Shown here: in pieces, positions 1 through 9,752 of the stretch
How positions within the stretch are numbered: position 1 is the first letter of the stretch
Layout: each line of letters begins with the position of its first letter
NCBI GenBank assembly: GCA_016705065.1
Contig: JADIYY010000004.1
Location: forward strand, 136,192-200,191
Length of the DNA: 64,000 nt
Direction: 5' to 3'
DNA from: Candidatus Aalborgiella aggregata
GTDB taxonomy: Bacteria > Pseudomonadota > Gammaproteobacteria > Burkholderiales > Burkholderiaceae_C
The notes under the pieces: generated by a model
What the model saw: the letters and a program-made list of their open reading frames with translations, nothing else
Databases searched by the model: none
Told to the model about the DNA's origin: nothing
Program-made: the position numbers and the translations under genes

Positions 1-1486
1 TGCGTGCGCGCAACAATTGCCAAGCCTTGCCGCCTTCCATCAAAACTTTGCGCCCTAACAAATCAGCCGCTTGAATGCCATGTGTGCCTTCATGAATCAT
101 ATTCAAGCGGTTATCGCGCCAATATTGCTCGACTGGGAAATCTCGGGTGTAACCGTAACCACCATGAATTTGTATAGCCAAGCTGTTGGCTTCTAAACAC
201 CATTCGCTAGGCCAGCTTTTGGCGATCGGCATCAGTACTTCTAAAAGCAATCTGGCTTCTTCTGCACTAGCCACATCACCCGTCATTTCTTCATCCACCA
301 AGCGGGCGCAATACAACTCCAATGCCAATGCGCCCTCGCAATACGATTTTTGCGCCAGCAGCATGCGTTTCACATCGGCATGTTCAATGATGCGCACTTG
401 CGGCTGTGCGGCATCTTTACCGCCAGCGCCCAGCAATCGCCCTTGCGGACGATTTTGCGCATAGTCCAGCGATGCATAGTAGCCTGCCAAGCCCAACATG
501 GTTGCGGCGGTACCGACACCAATGCGCGCTTTGTTCATCATGTGGAACATGCAGCGCAAGCCCTCTCCTGGCTTACCGACCAAATAGCCCACTGCGCCAC
601 TTTGGCCACCCGGTTTGAATTTGCCTTCACCAAAATTCAACAATGTATTGGTGGTGCCACGCCAGCCCAATTTGTGATTCAAACCTGCCAAGGCTACGTC
701 GTTGCGTTCTCCTGTTAATTGCGCGTTCGTATCCACCATTTTTTTCGGAACGATGAACAATGAAATGCCGCGCGTGCCAGGAATCAATTTGCCTGTCTCA
801 TCTGGGATTTTTGCTAATACCAAATGAACGATATTCTCGGTCAACTCATGGTCACCTGATGAAATCCACATCTTGTTGCCTTTGAGGCGGTAGCGTGGAC
901 CCAATGCATCATTTTGCCAATCACCGAATGTGCTGATGGTATCGGTATCAATGTCGGGTGTGGCGCGCGTGGTGATATCGGAAAGGCTTGAGCCTGCTTG
1001 CGGTTCGCTCAAACACATGGTGCCGGCCCAACGGCCAGAAAATTCGTTATTGGCAAAGACTTCTTTTTGTTTATCTGTGCCATGCACCAAGAGCAAGCCG
1101 GCATTGCCAGCTGTCAACATGTGTGAACCAATACTGACTGAGGCGCAAGCAAAAAATGCATTGGCTGCCGCTTCAACTACATACGGTAATTGCATGCCGT
1201 TCAAAGCATAGTCCTGCGCAGCGCTCAACATGCCCGATTCAACGTACGCAGCATGTGCGTCGTGTGTGGCCTGTGGCAAGATGACTTTTTCGCCGTCGAA
1301 ATGCGGCTCTTGCGTATCGACAATGCGATTAAACGGTGCGTACTTTTCACGTGCAATGCGTTCGCACGTATCCAGCACCGCATCAAATGTTTCACGCGAG
1401 TGGTCGCTGAACCGCTCGCGTTGATTCAATGTTTCAACCCCTAGCCAGTGATACAATAAATGATCAATGGTCTGTCTGAGTCGCAT
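1..1486 (-). CDS. Acyl-CoA dehydrogenase, FadE-like (3' end beyond the window)
   Basis: Catalyses the first, FAD-dependent step of fatty-acid beta-oxidation, acyl-CoA to trans-2-enoyl-CoA. I translated the minus strand from the ATG at 1486 to the left edge without a stop, about 495 residues. Family signatures are the flavin/substrate motif around GTMCLSEPQAGSSLSD (about residues 155-170) and the HEGTHGIQAADLLGRK segment near the edge, whose Glu matches the catalytic base. A C-terminal extension beyond the classical 380-residue core is expected; such proteins are usually about 600 residues. The ATG follows the thiolase stop by 15 nt, and an in-frame TAA lies just upstream, so the start is well fixed. 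It is the last visible gene of a fadB-thiolase-dehydrogenase operon. Chain-length specificity cannot be read from the sequence. Confidence 0.93.
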   Translation of the reverse strand, partial: MRLRQTIDHLLYHWLGVETLNQRERFSDHSRETFDAVLDTCERIAREKYAPFNRIVDTQEPHFDGEKVILPQATHDAHAAYVESGMLSAAQDYALNGMQLPYVVEAAANAFFACASVSIGSHMLTAGNAGLLLVHGTDKQKEVFANNEFSGRWAGTMCLSEPQAGSSLSDITTRATPDIDTDTISTFGDWQNDALGPRYRLKGNKMWISSGDHELTENIVHLVLAKIPDETGKLIPGTRGISLFIVPKKMVDTNAQLTGERNDVALAGLNHKLGWRGTTNTLLNFGEGKFKPGGQSGAVGYLVGKPGEGLRCMFHMMNKARIGVGTAATMLGLAGYYASLDYAQNRPQGRLLGAGGKDAAQPQVRIIEHADVKRMLLAQKSYCEGALALELYCARLVDEEMTGDVASAEEARLLLEVLMPIAKSWPSEWCLEANSLAIQIHGGYGYTRDFPVEQYWRDNRLNMIHEGTHGIQAADLLGRKVLMEGGKAWQLLRAR

Positions 1487-1501
1487 CTTGAAGCGCTCTG
1501 A

Positions 1502-2677
1502 TTACAAAACTTCAAATACCCCAGCCGCACCCATGCCACCGCCAATGCACATGGTGATGCAGACACGTTTAGCGCCACGGCGTTTGCCCTCAATCAAAGC
1601 ATGTCCTGTCAACCGTTGGCCGCTCATGCCGTAAGGATGACCAATGGCGATAGCGCCACCATTCACATTCAAACGATCAAGCGGAATGCCCAATTTGTCA
1701 GCTGAGTACAAAACCTGCACAGCGAACGCTTCGTTCAGCTCCCACAGGTCAATGTCTTGCACGGTGAGGCCCAAGCGCTTCAACACTTTGGGTACAGCAA
1801 AGACAGGACCAATGCCCATCTCGTCTGGATCGCAGCCAGCGACCGCAAAACCGAGGAATCGGCCCAATGGCTTCATGCCACGCTTTTCAGCGAGCTTTTC
1901 ATCCATGACCACACAAGCACCTGCGCCGTCGGAAAACTGGCTGGCGTTGCCTGCTGTGATGACACCACCAGGTAAAACTGTGCGAATGTCTTTGATGCTT
2001 TCGTAAGTCGTGCCAGCACGCATGCCTTCATCCACGCTCACGGTCACTTCCTTGGTCATCAAACCCATCACCTTATCGGCCACGCCCATCTTCACAGTGA
2101 TGGGTGCAATTTCGTCATTGAAAAGCCCTTTTTCATGGGCTGCACAGGCCTTTTGTTGACTGGCTGCGCCCCATTGATCCATGCGTTCTTTGGGAAAGTT
2201 GTAGCGTTTGGCCACGTTTTCTGCGGTTTGCATCATGTTCCAGTAAATCGTGGGTTTGTTTTTCACGAGCCAAGGATCTTGAAACATGTGCATGTTCATT
2301 TCCTGTTGCACACAAGAAATGCTTTCTACGCCACCTGCGACAAAAATGTCACCTTCACCCGCAATGATGCGCTGTGCCGCCATTGCGATGGTTTGCAAGC
2401 CGGATGAACAAAAGCGGTTCACTGTCACAGCCGACACGCTGTCTGGCAATCCTGCACGCAAGGCTGCCTGACGCGCAATGTTCCAGCCTGTGGCCCCTTC
2501 AGGGTTGGCACAGCCCAAGATCACGTCTTCGACTTCACCGGCTTCAATGCCGGCACGCTTGACGGCGTGTTCAATGGCGTGACCGCCCAAAGTTGCGCCA
2601 TGCGTCATATTGAATGCACCTTTCCAACTCTTGGCCAAAGGTGTGCGTGCGGTTGAGACAATTACTGCTGATGTCAT
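1502..2677 (-). CDS. fadA: Acetyl-CoA C-acyltransferase (3-ketoacyl-CoA thiolase)
   Basis: Cleaves 3-ketoacyl-CoA with CoA to acetyl-CoA and a shortened acyl-CoA, the last step of beta-oxidation. At 391 residues it has full thiolase length. The nucleophilic Cys is C90 in NRFCSSGLQT, the GHP motif places the catalytic His at H347, and the second catalytic Cys is C377 in MCIGGGMG. It lies between the fadB-type gene (37 nt upstream) and the acyl-CoA dehydrogenase (15 nt downstream), consistent with one transcript. The symbol follows the beta-oxidation context; a biosynthetic thiolase (PhaA type) is possible but less likely with a FadB partner next to it. Confidence 0.93.
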   Translation of the reverse strand: MTSAVIVSTARTPLAKSWKGAFNMTHGATLGGHAIEHAVKRAGIEAGEVEDVILGCANPEGATGWNIARQAALRAGLPDSVSAVTVNRFCSSGLQTIAMAAQRIIAGEGDIFVAGGVESISCVQQEMNMHMFQDPWLVKNKPTIYWNMMQTAENVAKRYNFPKERMDQWGAASQQKACAAHEKGLFNDEIAPITVKMGVADKVMGLMTKEVTVSVDEGMRAGTTYESIKDIRTVLPGGVITAGNASQFSDGAGACVVMDEKLAEKRGMKPLGRFLGFAVAGCDPDEMGIGPVFAVPKVLKRLGLTVQDIDLWELNEAFAVQVLYSADKLGIPLDRLNVNGGAIAIGHPYGMSGQRLTGHALIEGKRRGAKRVCITMCIGGGMGAAGVFEVL

Positions 2678-2714
2678 GATCTTTTCCTTAATGTACGGTT
2701 GTTACTTGCGGTAC

Positions 2715-4814
2715 TTAGTTGAATGTTTTACCTTCAGCCACCAATTTGGCCAACAAGGGTGCGGGTTCCCAAAATGCGGCATCGTCCAATGGATTTTGAG
2801 CGAATCGTTTCATGCTTTGCACCACATTGAACAAGCCCACTTCATCAGCGTAATTCATGGGTCCACCACGGTAGGGAGGGAATCCATAGCCCATGATGTA
2901 GACCATATCGATATCGCTGGCTTTGTTGGCAATGCCTTCTTGCAAAATATGGGCTGCTTCGTTCACCAAAGAGTAAACTAGGCGTTGCACAATTTCTTCA
3001 TTTGAAATTTTGCGTGGTGTGATACCCAAAGATTGACGATGTGCTTCGACCATCGCTTCAACCTCCTTATTCGGTATCGCATCACGCTTGCCTGCTACAT
3101 AGTCGTACCAGCCTGCGCCTGTTTTTTGTCCAAAACGACCTTTTTCACACAACAAATCAGCTGTTTTGCTGTATTTCATATTTGGCTTTTCAACATAACG
3201 GCGCTTGCGAATGGCCCAACCAATGTCGTTGCCTGCCAAATCGCCCATGCGGAATGGGCCCATGGCAAAACCGAAAGATTCAATGGCTTTATCCACTTGT
3301 GCTGGCGTACAGCCTTCATCTAACAGAAAGCCTGCTTGACGTCCATATTGTTCAATCATGCGGTTGCCGATAAAGCCATCACACACACCTGAAACAACAG
3401 CAGTCTTCTTGATTTTCTTGCCCAATGCCATCACGGTAGCCAAGACATCTTTGGCAGTTTTCTCACCGCGCACGACTTCCAAGAGCTTCATGACATTCGC
3501 TGGGCTGAAGAAATGCATGCCGATCACATCTTGTGGGCGTTTGGTGAAACTGGCGATTTTGTTCAAATCGAGTGTGGATGTGTTGCTGGCCAAAATTGCG
3601 CCGGCTTTCATCACGCCATCTAAGGATTTGAAGACGGCTTCTTTCACGCCCATTTCTTCAAATACGGCTTCAATGACCAAGTCCGCATCTTTCAAATCGG
3701 TGTATGCCAAAGTGGTGCTGAGCAAAGCCATGCGTTGCTCATACTTATCTTGTTTGAGCTTGCCTTTTTTAACTTGCGCTTCGTAATTTTTGCGGATGAT
3801 GCCCAAGCCTTTGTCCAAAGCTTCTTGCTTCATCTCCAACATTTTGACGCGGATACCCGCATTCAAGAAATTCATGGCGATGCCACCACCCATGGTGCCT
3901 GCGCCAATGATGGCAACAGAATTTACCGCACGCAATGGTGTATCAGCTGGAACATCAGGTATTTTAGAAGCGGCACGGTCAGCCATGAACAAGTGGCGTA
4001 GCGATTTGCTTTCAGGCGTGAACATCAGGTTCTTAAAGATGGCCAATTCAGCGGCCATGCCCGCGTCAAATTTCATTTGTGTGGCATTGCGAACTGCTTC
4101 CACACACTTCATCGGTGCTGGGTAATTTTTGGCCATGCCTTTGACCATGTTGCCTGCAAAGCCAAAATAGGCATCACCCAGCGGGTGTTTGCAAGGCATG
4201 TTGCGTACCAAAGGCAATGGGCGTGTGTCGGCAACGGATTCTGCCAACGCGATCGCTTCGGCTTGCAAGCTGTCTACTGATGCTGACATTTTGTCAAATA
4301 ACTTCTGGCCAGGCAATTGCGCCAGCATTTCACTCTTAACAGGTTCACCGCTCACAATCATGTTGAGCGCAGCTTCAACACCCAATACGCGCGGTAAACG
4401 CTGCGTGCCGCCAGCGCCTGGAATCAAGCCCAATTTCACTTCTGGCAATGCCACATTGCAACCAGGGGCAGCGATGCGGTAATGGCAACCCAATGCCAAT
4501 TCCAACCCACCACCCATGGTGACTGTGTGAACGGCCGCCACGACTGGCTTGCTGGCGTTTTCGATTGCCAAAATGACACTCAATAAATTGGGCTCTTGAA
4601 TGGCTTTAGGGCTACCAAATTCCTTGATGTCGGCGCCACCTGAAAACGCTTTGCCTGCGCCAGTGATAACAATGGCTTTGACAGACGCATCGGCTTGTGC
4701 CTTGGCCAAGCCATCGGTAATAGCCACCCGTGTTGAGAAACCCAAGCCGTTCACAGGCGGGTTGTCTAAGGTAATCACAGCAACCGTGCCGTGAACTTTG
4801 TAATGTGCCGTCAT
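2715..4814 (-). CDS. fadB: 3-hydroxyacyl-CoA dehydrogenase / enoyl-CoA hydratase (FadB/FadJ type)
   Basis: Bifunctional enzyme that hydrates trans-2-enoyl-CoA and then oxidises L-3-hydroxyacyl-CoA with NAD+. The 699 residues show an N-terminal crotonase domain (about 1-190) with the oxyanion motif SGGADIKEF and catalytic Glu residues E105 (GGGLE) and E125 (LPEV). A Rossmann domain follows, with GAGTMGGGI at 304-312 and the catalytic His in GMHFFSPAN. C-terminal 3HCDH domains complete the protein. The ATG at 4814 is preceded by a good AGGAG. It is the first gene of the operon and lies just downstream of a long palindrome that probably controls it. FadB and FadJ types cannot be separated by eye. 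Confidence 0.93.
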   Translation of the reverse strand: MTAHYKVHGTVAVITLDNPPVNGLGFSTRVAITDGLAKAQADASVKAIVITGAGKAFSGGADIKEFGSPKAIQEPNLLSVILAIENASKPVVAAVHTVTMGGGLELALGCHYRIAAPGCNVALPEVKLGLIPGAGGTQRLPRVLGVEAALNMIVSGEPVKSEMLAQLPGQKLFDKMSASVDSLQAEAIALAESVADTRPLPLVRNMPCKHPLGDAYFGFAGNMVKGMAKNYPAPMKCVEAVRNATQMKFDAGMAAELAIFKNLMFTPESKSLRHLFMADRAASKIPDVPADTPLRAVNSVAIIGAGTMGGGIAMNFLNAGIRVKMLEMKQEALDKGLGIIRKNYEAQVKKGKLKQDKYEQRMALLSTTLAYTDLKDADLVIEAVFEEMGVKEAVFKSLDGVMKAGAILASNTSTLDLNKIASFTKRPQDVIGMHFFSPANVMKLLEVVRGEKTAKDVLATVMALGKKIKKTAVVSGVCDGFIGNRMIEQYGRQAGFLLDEGCTPAQVDKAIESFGFAMGPFRMGDLAGNDIGWAIRKRRYVEKPNMKYSKTADLLCEKGRFGQKTGAGWYDYVAGKRDAIPNKEVEAMVEAHRQSLGITPRKISNEEIVQRLVYSLVNEAAHILQEGIANKASDIDMVYIMGYGFPPYRGGPMNYADEVGLFNVVQSMKRFAQNPLDDAAFWEPAPLLAKLVAEGKTFN

Positions 4815-4844
4815 CGCGCTACTCCTAAGTTTGGAATGAAATCA

Positions 4845-4870
4845 TAAAAAAGAACGGTCGTTCTTTTTTA
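4845..4870. promoter_or_regulatory. Palindromic operator upstream of the fad operon
   Basis: A perfect inverted repeat with 12-nt arms (TAAAAAAGAACG and its complement) separated by 2 nt, ending 31 nt upstream of the fadB start. The core GAACG-N2-CGTTC has the size and symmetry of a TetR-family operator, and TetR-type repressors commonly control fad operons in betaproteobacteria. No regulator gene is adjacent, so the binding protein is unknown. The symmetry is seen directly; the function is inferred. Confidence 0.6.
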
Positions 4871-4918
4871 GTCATTGTAGCGAGTTTTAACGGTTAACGC
4901 GATTTGTTAATTATTTTC

Positions 4919-4940
4919 TAAAAACCCCAAAGGCGGGGTA
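4919..4940 (-). terminator. Rho-independent terminator of the DUF2892/RND transcript
   Basis: On the minus strand, ACCCC, a short loop and GGGGT are followed by a T run (TTTTT). It lies about 20 nt after the stop of the DUF2892 gene and separates it from the fad operon promoter region. Confidence 0.7.
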
Positions 4941-4959
4941 GCAGAGTAGACCCAACTGC

Positions 4960-5184
4960 TTAGTTGCAGCAACCAGCTTTGGTTTCAGGTACACCGATGG
5001 CTTTCAAGATTTTGCTCAATGGGCAAAAACCAGTGATGCCAGATTGAAACAAATTGACGCCAACAAAAGCAGTGAAAGCTAGTGCCCACTCGCTTACAAA
5101 TATAGGACTTGCTTCAATTCCCAATGCCAATGAAAGCATCACGAAAAAGCCAGCGATGGTGAATGTGTAGCTGGTAACGGTCAT
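4960..5184 (-). CDS. DUF2892 (YgaP transmembrane-domain) inner membrane protein
   Basis: A 74-residue protein with two predicted membrane helices (about 8-25 and 33-50) and the GxCP motif (TGFCPLSKILKAIGV) typical of the DUF2892 family, the membrane part of the rhodanese YgaP. It ends in a Cys pair (GCCN). The start has AGGAG at good spacing. It is 36 nt downstream of the RND permease and shares its strand and terminator, so it is probably the last gene of that operon. DUF2892 proteins often accompany sulfurtransferases and sulfide-responsive regulators; whether that applies here is an inference. Confidence 0.85.
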   Translation of the reverse strand: MTVTSYTFTIAGFFVMLSLALGIEASPIFVSEWALAFTAFVGVNLFQSGITGFCPLSKILKAIGVPETKAGCCN

Positions 5185-5220
5185 GAAAAACTCCTGATTA
5201 AATTAAAAAACGATGAAAAA

Positions 5221-8200
5221 TTAAACTAATTTGGATTGTGTTTTCTCCATGCGCTTACTGAAAAGCGCATAGTAGAGAACGGGAATCACCACCAATGTGA
5301 GCAAGGTAGACACCAAAATACCGAATATCAATGAAATAGCCAAACCATTGAAAATAGGGTCGTCCAAGATAAAGAATGCGCCAATCATGGCAGCCAAGCC
5401 TGTCAATGCAATCGGTTGTGCCCGCACAGCGGCAGACTGAACCACAGCATCTTTGAATGCCATACCTTGCGAAACTTGCAACTCTATAAAGTCAACCAAC
5501 AATATAGAGTTGCGCACAATGATGCCTGCCAATGCGATCATGCCAATCATGGACGTGGCAGTGAACTGCGAACCCAACATAGCATGGCCAGGCATGACGC
5601 CAATGATTGTTAGCGGAATGGGTGCCATGATGACCAAGGGCGTTAAATAGCTGCGAAATTGCGCCACCACCAAAAGGTAAATCAACACCAATCCTACTGC
5701 ATAGGCGGCACCCATATCGCGGAAAGTGTCGTAGGTGATTTGCAACTCACCATCCCATTTGATGGCATATTGTCGATAAGTTTCCGCAGGTTGTGTAATC
5801 CAGTACTCGCCCATTTCACCCGTACCAGGCAAGGCGGCTTTGGAAAGCTTGTCGCGAATAGCGAACAGGCCATACAAAGGTGAATCCAATTGTCCAGCCA
5901 TGTCACCAAAAACGTAACTTACGCCTTTCAAATCTTTGGTGAATAGCGGTTTGTCAATCACACCACGCTCAATTTCCACCAATTCAGACATAGGAACCAT
6001 TTGTCCATTAGCTGCCCGCAAAGGCATTGCCAGCAATGCATCCAATCCGGTTTGTGATTGCAGTGGTAATTGCAAACGCACCGGTACTGGGTACTTGGAT
6101 TGACCGTCACGCAGATAGGTAGTATCAGCACCTGACAAAGCCATGGCTGCAGTTTGCGCAACACTGGCTATAGGTATGCCCAACGATTCCGCACGTTGGT
6201 GACGCACACGCAAATAAGCCCGTGGCGCGTTTTCTTTGATGGATGTGTCCACACCCACGATATCAGGCGTCTCATCAAACGCCTTCGATAGGCGCATGGC
6301 CAGTTCTTGGCGACCCGCTTCATCAGGTCCATACACTTCAGCTACCAATGGAGACATTACTGGCGGTCCTGGTGGGACTTCAACCACTTTAACTCGGGCA
6401 TTGTGTTTGAGGCCGATTTTTTCTAACTCAGGACGTAAACGTTGGGCGATGGCATGGCTTTTTTCGCTACGCTGATGCTTATCTACCAACGCCACTTGTA
6501 GGTCACCCTGCTCAGCGTCTGATCGTAAATAATACTGCCTCACCAAGCCATTGAAAGTGATTGGTGATGCTGTTCCTGCATAAGCTTGTAGATTCAGTAC
6601 TTCAGGTTGCTTTGCCAACAATGCGCCCAGTTCATGCAATGTGGAGGCTGTATTTTCCAACGGTGTGCCAGCTGGCATTTCCACCACCACTTGAAACTCA
6701 CTCTTGTTATCAAACGGCAGCATCTTCAGCACCACCCATTGCACCAAAGTTAATCCCACAGACAAAAGCAGTGCAACCAGAATACCAGCCAGCAACAGCC
6801 AACGCTTGCGTGCACTATCTAAGAACGGCGTCAGCACACGTTTGAACAAGGTTTGCAACTTGGGTCCAAGACCTTTGGCATCCACTTCATGGCTTGCATG
6901 CGTACCCGTGGCATGCGAATGCTGTTTCATCATTTTCAAAGCCAACCAAGGTGTCACCGTAAACGCTATGGCCAAGGATATAGCCATACCCAAACTGGAA
7001 TTGATTGGAATTGGACTCATATAAGGGCCCATTAAGCCTGTAACAAACGCCATGGGCAGCAAAGCAGCAATCACGGTCAAGGTCGCCAAGATTGTGGGGC
7101 CACCTACCTCATCGACAGCACGCGGAATGATGTCTTTAAGCGAATCGTTCGGAGTGAGCTGTTGATGCCTGTGTATGTTTTCAACCACCACAATTGCATC
7201 GTCCACCAAAATACCAATCGAAAAAATCAACGCAAAGAGTGATACGCGGTTTAAGGTAAATCCCCAAGCCCATGATGCAAACAAGGTAGCCATCAATGTC
7301 AATATCACTGCGGCACCCACGATGACGGCTTCGCGTCGACCCAAAGCAAGACCTACTAACAAAATAACTGAGCCCGTGGCAAAAGCTAATTTTTGAATCA
7401 GCTTGTTGGCTTTTTCAGCAGCTGTTTCACCATAGTCACGGGTAATGGTGGCTTCAATGTTACTGGGTATCACCGTGTTATTTAGTGACTTAATGCGCTC
7501 ACTAACTGCTCGAGAGACATCGACCGCGTTTTGTCCCGGCTTTTTGGTCACACTGATGGTCACTGCTGGGTTCACGCTACCAGCCTGCAAAGCATCAACT
7601 TTATTTGCGCCTTCGGGAGAGACATCTTTAGAATTAGTCACCATCGCACTGCCAGGTGTGAACCAAACATAACGTTGAGCAAGTTGCGCACCCGTTTCAA
7701 TGCGTGCAACTTCACGTAAAAATACGGGCAAGCCTTTGTTCACACCAACAACAATGTCGCCCACATCTTGTTCAGAGCGCAGAAATTCACCTGTCTCCAC
7801 ACTTAACATTTGCACGACCTTGCTATGCGCATCAACAACCGTACCAGATGGCATACCCACATTGGCCGATGCCAAAGATTGCTTGAGAGAAAGTACATCA
7901 ACACCGCGCTCACGCATGCGCACCGGATCTAGCCAAACATGCACGGCACGACCTGGGCCGCCAATGGTTTGAACTTCGCGAGTACCAGGTACAGACTTCA
8001 ATTCAGACTCAACCGCATGGGCCACACGTTCTAGTTCATACGCTGGCAAGGTTTCCTTGCCCCACAACGTCACCGCTAAAACGGGTACATCGTCAATGCC
8101 TTTGGGTTTCACAATGGGCGCTAATGTGCCCAAATCACGGGGTAACCAATCTTGGTTGGCATTGAGCACATCGTAAAGACGAACCAAAGCCTCGGTACGC

Positions 8201-8529
8201 GGCACACCTACTTTGAACTGCACAGTGACAACCGCAACGCCTGGACGCGCAACGGAATATGTGTGTTCAATACCGGCAATTTGACTGAGCAACTGCTCGG
8301 CAGGCCGTGCCACCATGTTTTGCACATCGGCACTGGATGCACCTGGGAATGGTATCAACACATTCGCCATAGTTACATTGATTTGCGGCTCTTCTTCACG
8401 TGGCGTGACCAAGACAGCAAACAAACCCAGCAACAAAGCCACCAATGCCAACAAGGGCGTCAGCGGATTCGATTGAAATGCGGCTGCAATGCGGCCTGAT
8501 ATGCCCATTTTTTCAGTATTGATGTTCAT
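5221..8529 (-). CDS. RND-family efflux permease (AcrB/MexB-like superfamily)
   Basis: Proton-driven inner-membrane pump of a tripartite efflux system. The protein has 1102 residues, close to the family norm. It begins with a cytoplasmic helix and first membrane segment (LTPLLALVALLLGLFAVLV), then a large periplasmic porter region. The fourth membrane helix carries the proton-relay acidic pair in SIGILVDDAIVVVENIHRH. A second set of helices near the C-terminus has GMIALAGIIVRNSILLVDF. It follows its adaptor gene by 7 nt. No outer-membrane factor gene is adjacent, so a TolC-like channel must come from elsewhere. The DD pair favours drug or organic solutes over heavy-metal CzcA pumps, but the substrate is not evident. 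Confidence 0.92.
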   Translation of the reverse strand: MNINTEKMGISGRIAAAFQSNPLTPLLALVALLLGLFAVLVTPREEEPQINVTMANVLIPFPGASSADVQNMVARPAEQLLSQIAGIEHTYSVARPGVAVVTVQFKVGVPRTEALVRLYDVLNANQDWLPRDLGTLAPIVKPKGIDDVPVLAVTLWGKETLPAYELERVAHAVESELKSVPGTREVQTIGGPGRAVHVWLDPVRMRERGVDVLSLKQSLASANVGMPSGTVVDAHSKVVQMLSVETGEFLRSEQDVGDIVVGVNKGLPVFLREVARIETGAQLAQRYVWFTPGSAMVTNSKDVSPEGANKVDALQAGSVNPAVTISVTKKPGQNAVDVSRAVSERIKSLNNTVIPSNIEATITRDYGETAAEKANKLIQKLAFATGSVILLVGLALGRREAVIVGAAVILTLMATLFASWAWGFTLNRVSLFALIFSIGILVDDAIVVVENIHRHQQLTPNDSLKDIIPRAVDEVGGPTILATLTVIAALLPMAFVTGLMGPYMSPIPINSSLGMAISLAIAFTVTPWLALKMMKQHSHATGTHASHEVDAKGLGPKLQTLFKRVLTPFLDSARKRWLLLAGILVALLLSVGLTLVQWVVLKMLPFDNKSEFQVVVEMPAGTPLENTASTLHELGALLAKQPEVLNLQAYAGTASPITFNGLVRQYYLRSDAEQGDLQVALVDKHQRSEKSHAIAQRLRPELEKIGLKHNARVKVVEVPPGPPVMSPLVAEVYGPDEAGRQELAMRLSKAFDETPDIVGVDTSIKENAPRAYLRVRHQRAESLGIPIASVAQTAAMALSGADTTYLRDGQSKYPVPVRLQLPLQSQTGLDALLAMPLRAANGQMVPMSELVEIERGVIDKPLFTKDLKGVSYVFGDMAGQLDSPLYGLFAIRDKLSKAALPGTGEMGEYWITQPAETYRQYAIKWDGELQITYDTFRDMGAAYAVGLVLIYLLVVAQFRSYLTPLVIMAPIPLTIIGVMPGHAMLGSQFTATSMIGMIALAGIIVRNSILLVDFIELQVSQGMAFKDAVVQSAAVRAQPIALTGLAAMIGAFFILDDPIFNGLAISLIFGILVSTLLTLVVIPVLYYALFSKRMEKTQSKLV

Positions 8530-8536
8530 TGGAGGC

Positions 8537-9736
8537 TCACTTTGCAGCAGGAGCGACTACTGATGCAGCGGCTGGCTTGGAGTTTTGAATGATGGGTTTG
8601 GCACCTTTCAGACCAGCTTTAACTGGGTCAAGTGCAACCAAATCGTTTTCATCCAAACCAGCCAATACCTCTACGCCCGATTCACCTTGATCTGCGCCCA
8701 ATCTCACGGCTTTAAGAGCGAAGGCATCACCGGATACGACATACAAGGCCGTTAATTCACCACGACGCAACACAGCGGTACTGGGTACAACCATACGGTT
8801 TGCCTGTTTGTTGGTATTTGCATTTGTGCTGGTGCTGTTTGCGACAGTAAAACGCACGCGCACCTGCTGACCTGGCAACAGGGTTTTGGCGGCTTCAGTT
8901 GGCAACTCTAAGCGCCACTCAACGGTCTGAGAAACCGCATCTGCGGTTGGCACACTGCTGCGCGAAACGGGCCGAATCCACTGGGCTGGGCTGTTGCTGC
9001 CATCTGCTGTTGGCAAGCTGGGCATTTTGACTTCAATAGCGCCTGCGTTAGCGGCTGCTGTGGCCGTGCTTGCACGCGACATGGGAACTTGCACTACCGC
9101 ACGTAATGGCAGCGGTGCATAAAGAGTTAAGAGGGGTTTACCTGGTACAGCCAAATCGCCAGCTTCGGCATGTGTTTGCAATACCCAGCCGTCATACGGG
9201 GCTGTCACGCGAGTGAAGCCTTGCGCCAAAGCAGATTGTTTGGCGCCCGCGTTGGCCTGGTCTTTGGCAGCTGTCGCAGATTTAAACTGCGACTCTGCGG
9301 TATCCAATGCAGCTTTGCTGACAAAGCCTTTGGCTTGCAGCTCTTTGGTGCGATTAAAGTTGGCTAGCGCATTGCTTAATTCAGCTTGTGCTTGTGCCAT
9401 TTGCGCTTGACTGCGTTGCACACCGGTTTGCGATTCACGATCGTCAACGGTTGCCAGAACTTGTCCTGCTTTCACTTTATCGCCGGCTTTGACAGTTAAA
9501 GTTGCAATGCGTCCTGAAGCCTGCGATGAAATGGTGCTTTGCTTCACAGGCTGAATCACGCCATCCAGTTCAAAACCTACACCTACAGATTTCATTTGCG
9601 CAGATACGACAGGAACTTGCACCGCTGTTTGTGCCCAAACGATAGACGTCAGCAAACCGCCAACCAAAACCGAAGCGATTTGCAAAGATTGGCGACGATT
9701 CAATTGCGACAATTGAGATACATACATTGCGTTCAT
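8537..9736 (-). CDS. RND efflux periplasmic adaptor (HlyD/MexA family)
   Basis: Membrane-fusion protein linking the RND permease to an outer-membrane channel. The 399 residues contain an N-terminal signal segment (SLQIASVLVGGLLTSIVWAQ), a lipoyl-type half-motif (ASGRIATLTVKAGDKVKAGQ), an alpha-helical hairpin (about 110-165), the returning half-motif (APYDGWVLQTHAEAGDL) and beta-barrel/MP domains. No lipobox is visible. AAGGTG lies at a suitable distance from the ATG at 9736. It is the first gene of the adaptor-permease-DUF2892 operon, and an inverted repeat lies 17-34 nt upstream. Confidence 0.92.
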   Translation of the reverse strand: MNAMYVSQLSQLNRRQSLQIASVLVGGLLTSIVWAQTAVQVPVVSAQMKSVGVGFELDGVIQPVKQSTISSQASGRIATLTVKAGDKVKAGQVLATVDDRESQTGVQRSQAQMAQAQAELSNALANFNRTKELQAKGFVSKAALDTAESQFKSATAAKDQANAGAKQSALAQGFTRVTAPYDGWVLQTHAEAGDLAVPGKPLLTLYAPLPLRAVVQVPMSRASTATAAANAGAIEVKMPSLPTADGSNSPAQWIRPVSRSSVPTADAVSQTVEWRLELPTEAAKTLLPGQQVRVRFTVANSTSTNANTNKQANRMVVPSTAVLRRGELTALYVVSGDAFALKAVRLGADQGESGVEVLAGLDENDLVALDPVKAGLKGAKPIIQNSKPAAASVVAPAAK

Positions 9737-9752
9737 AAAGACACCTTAAAAA

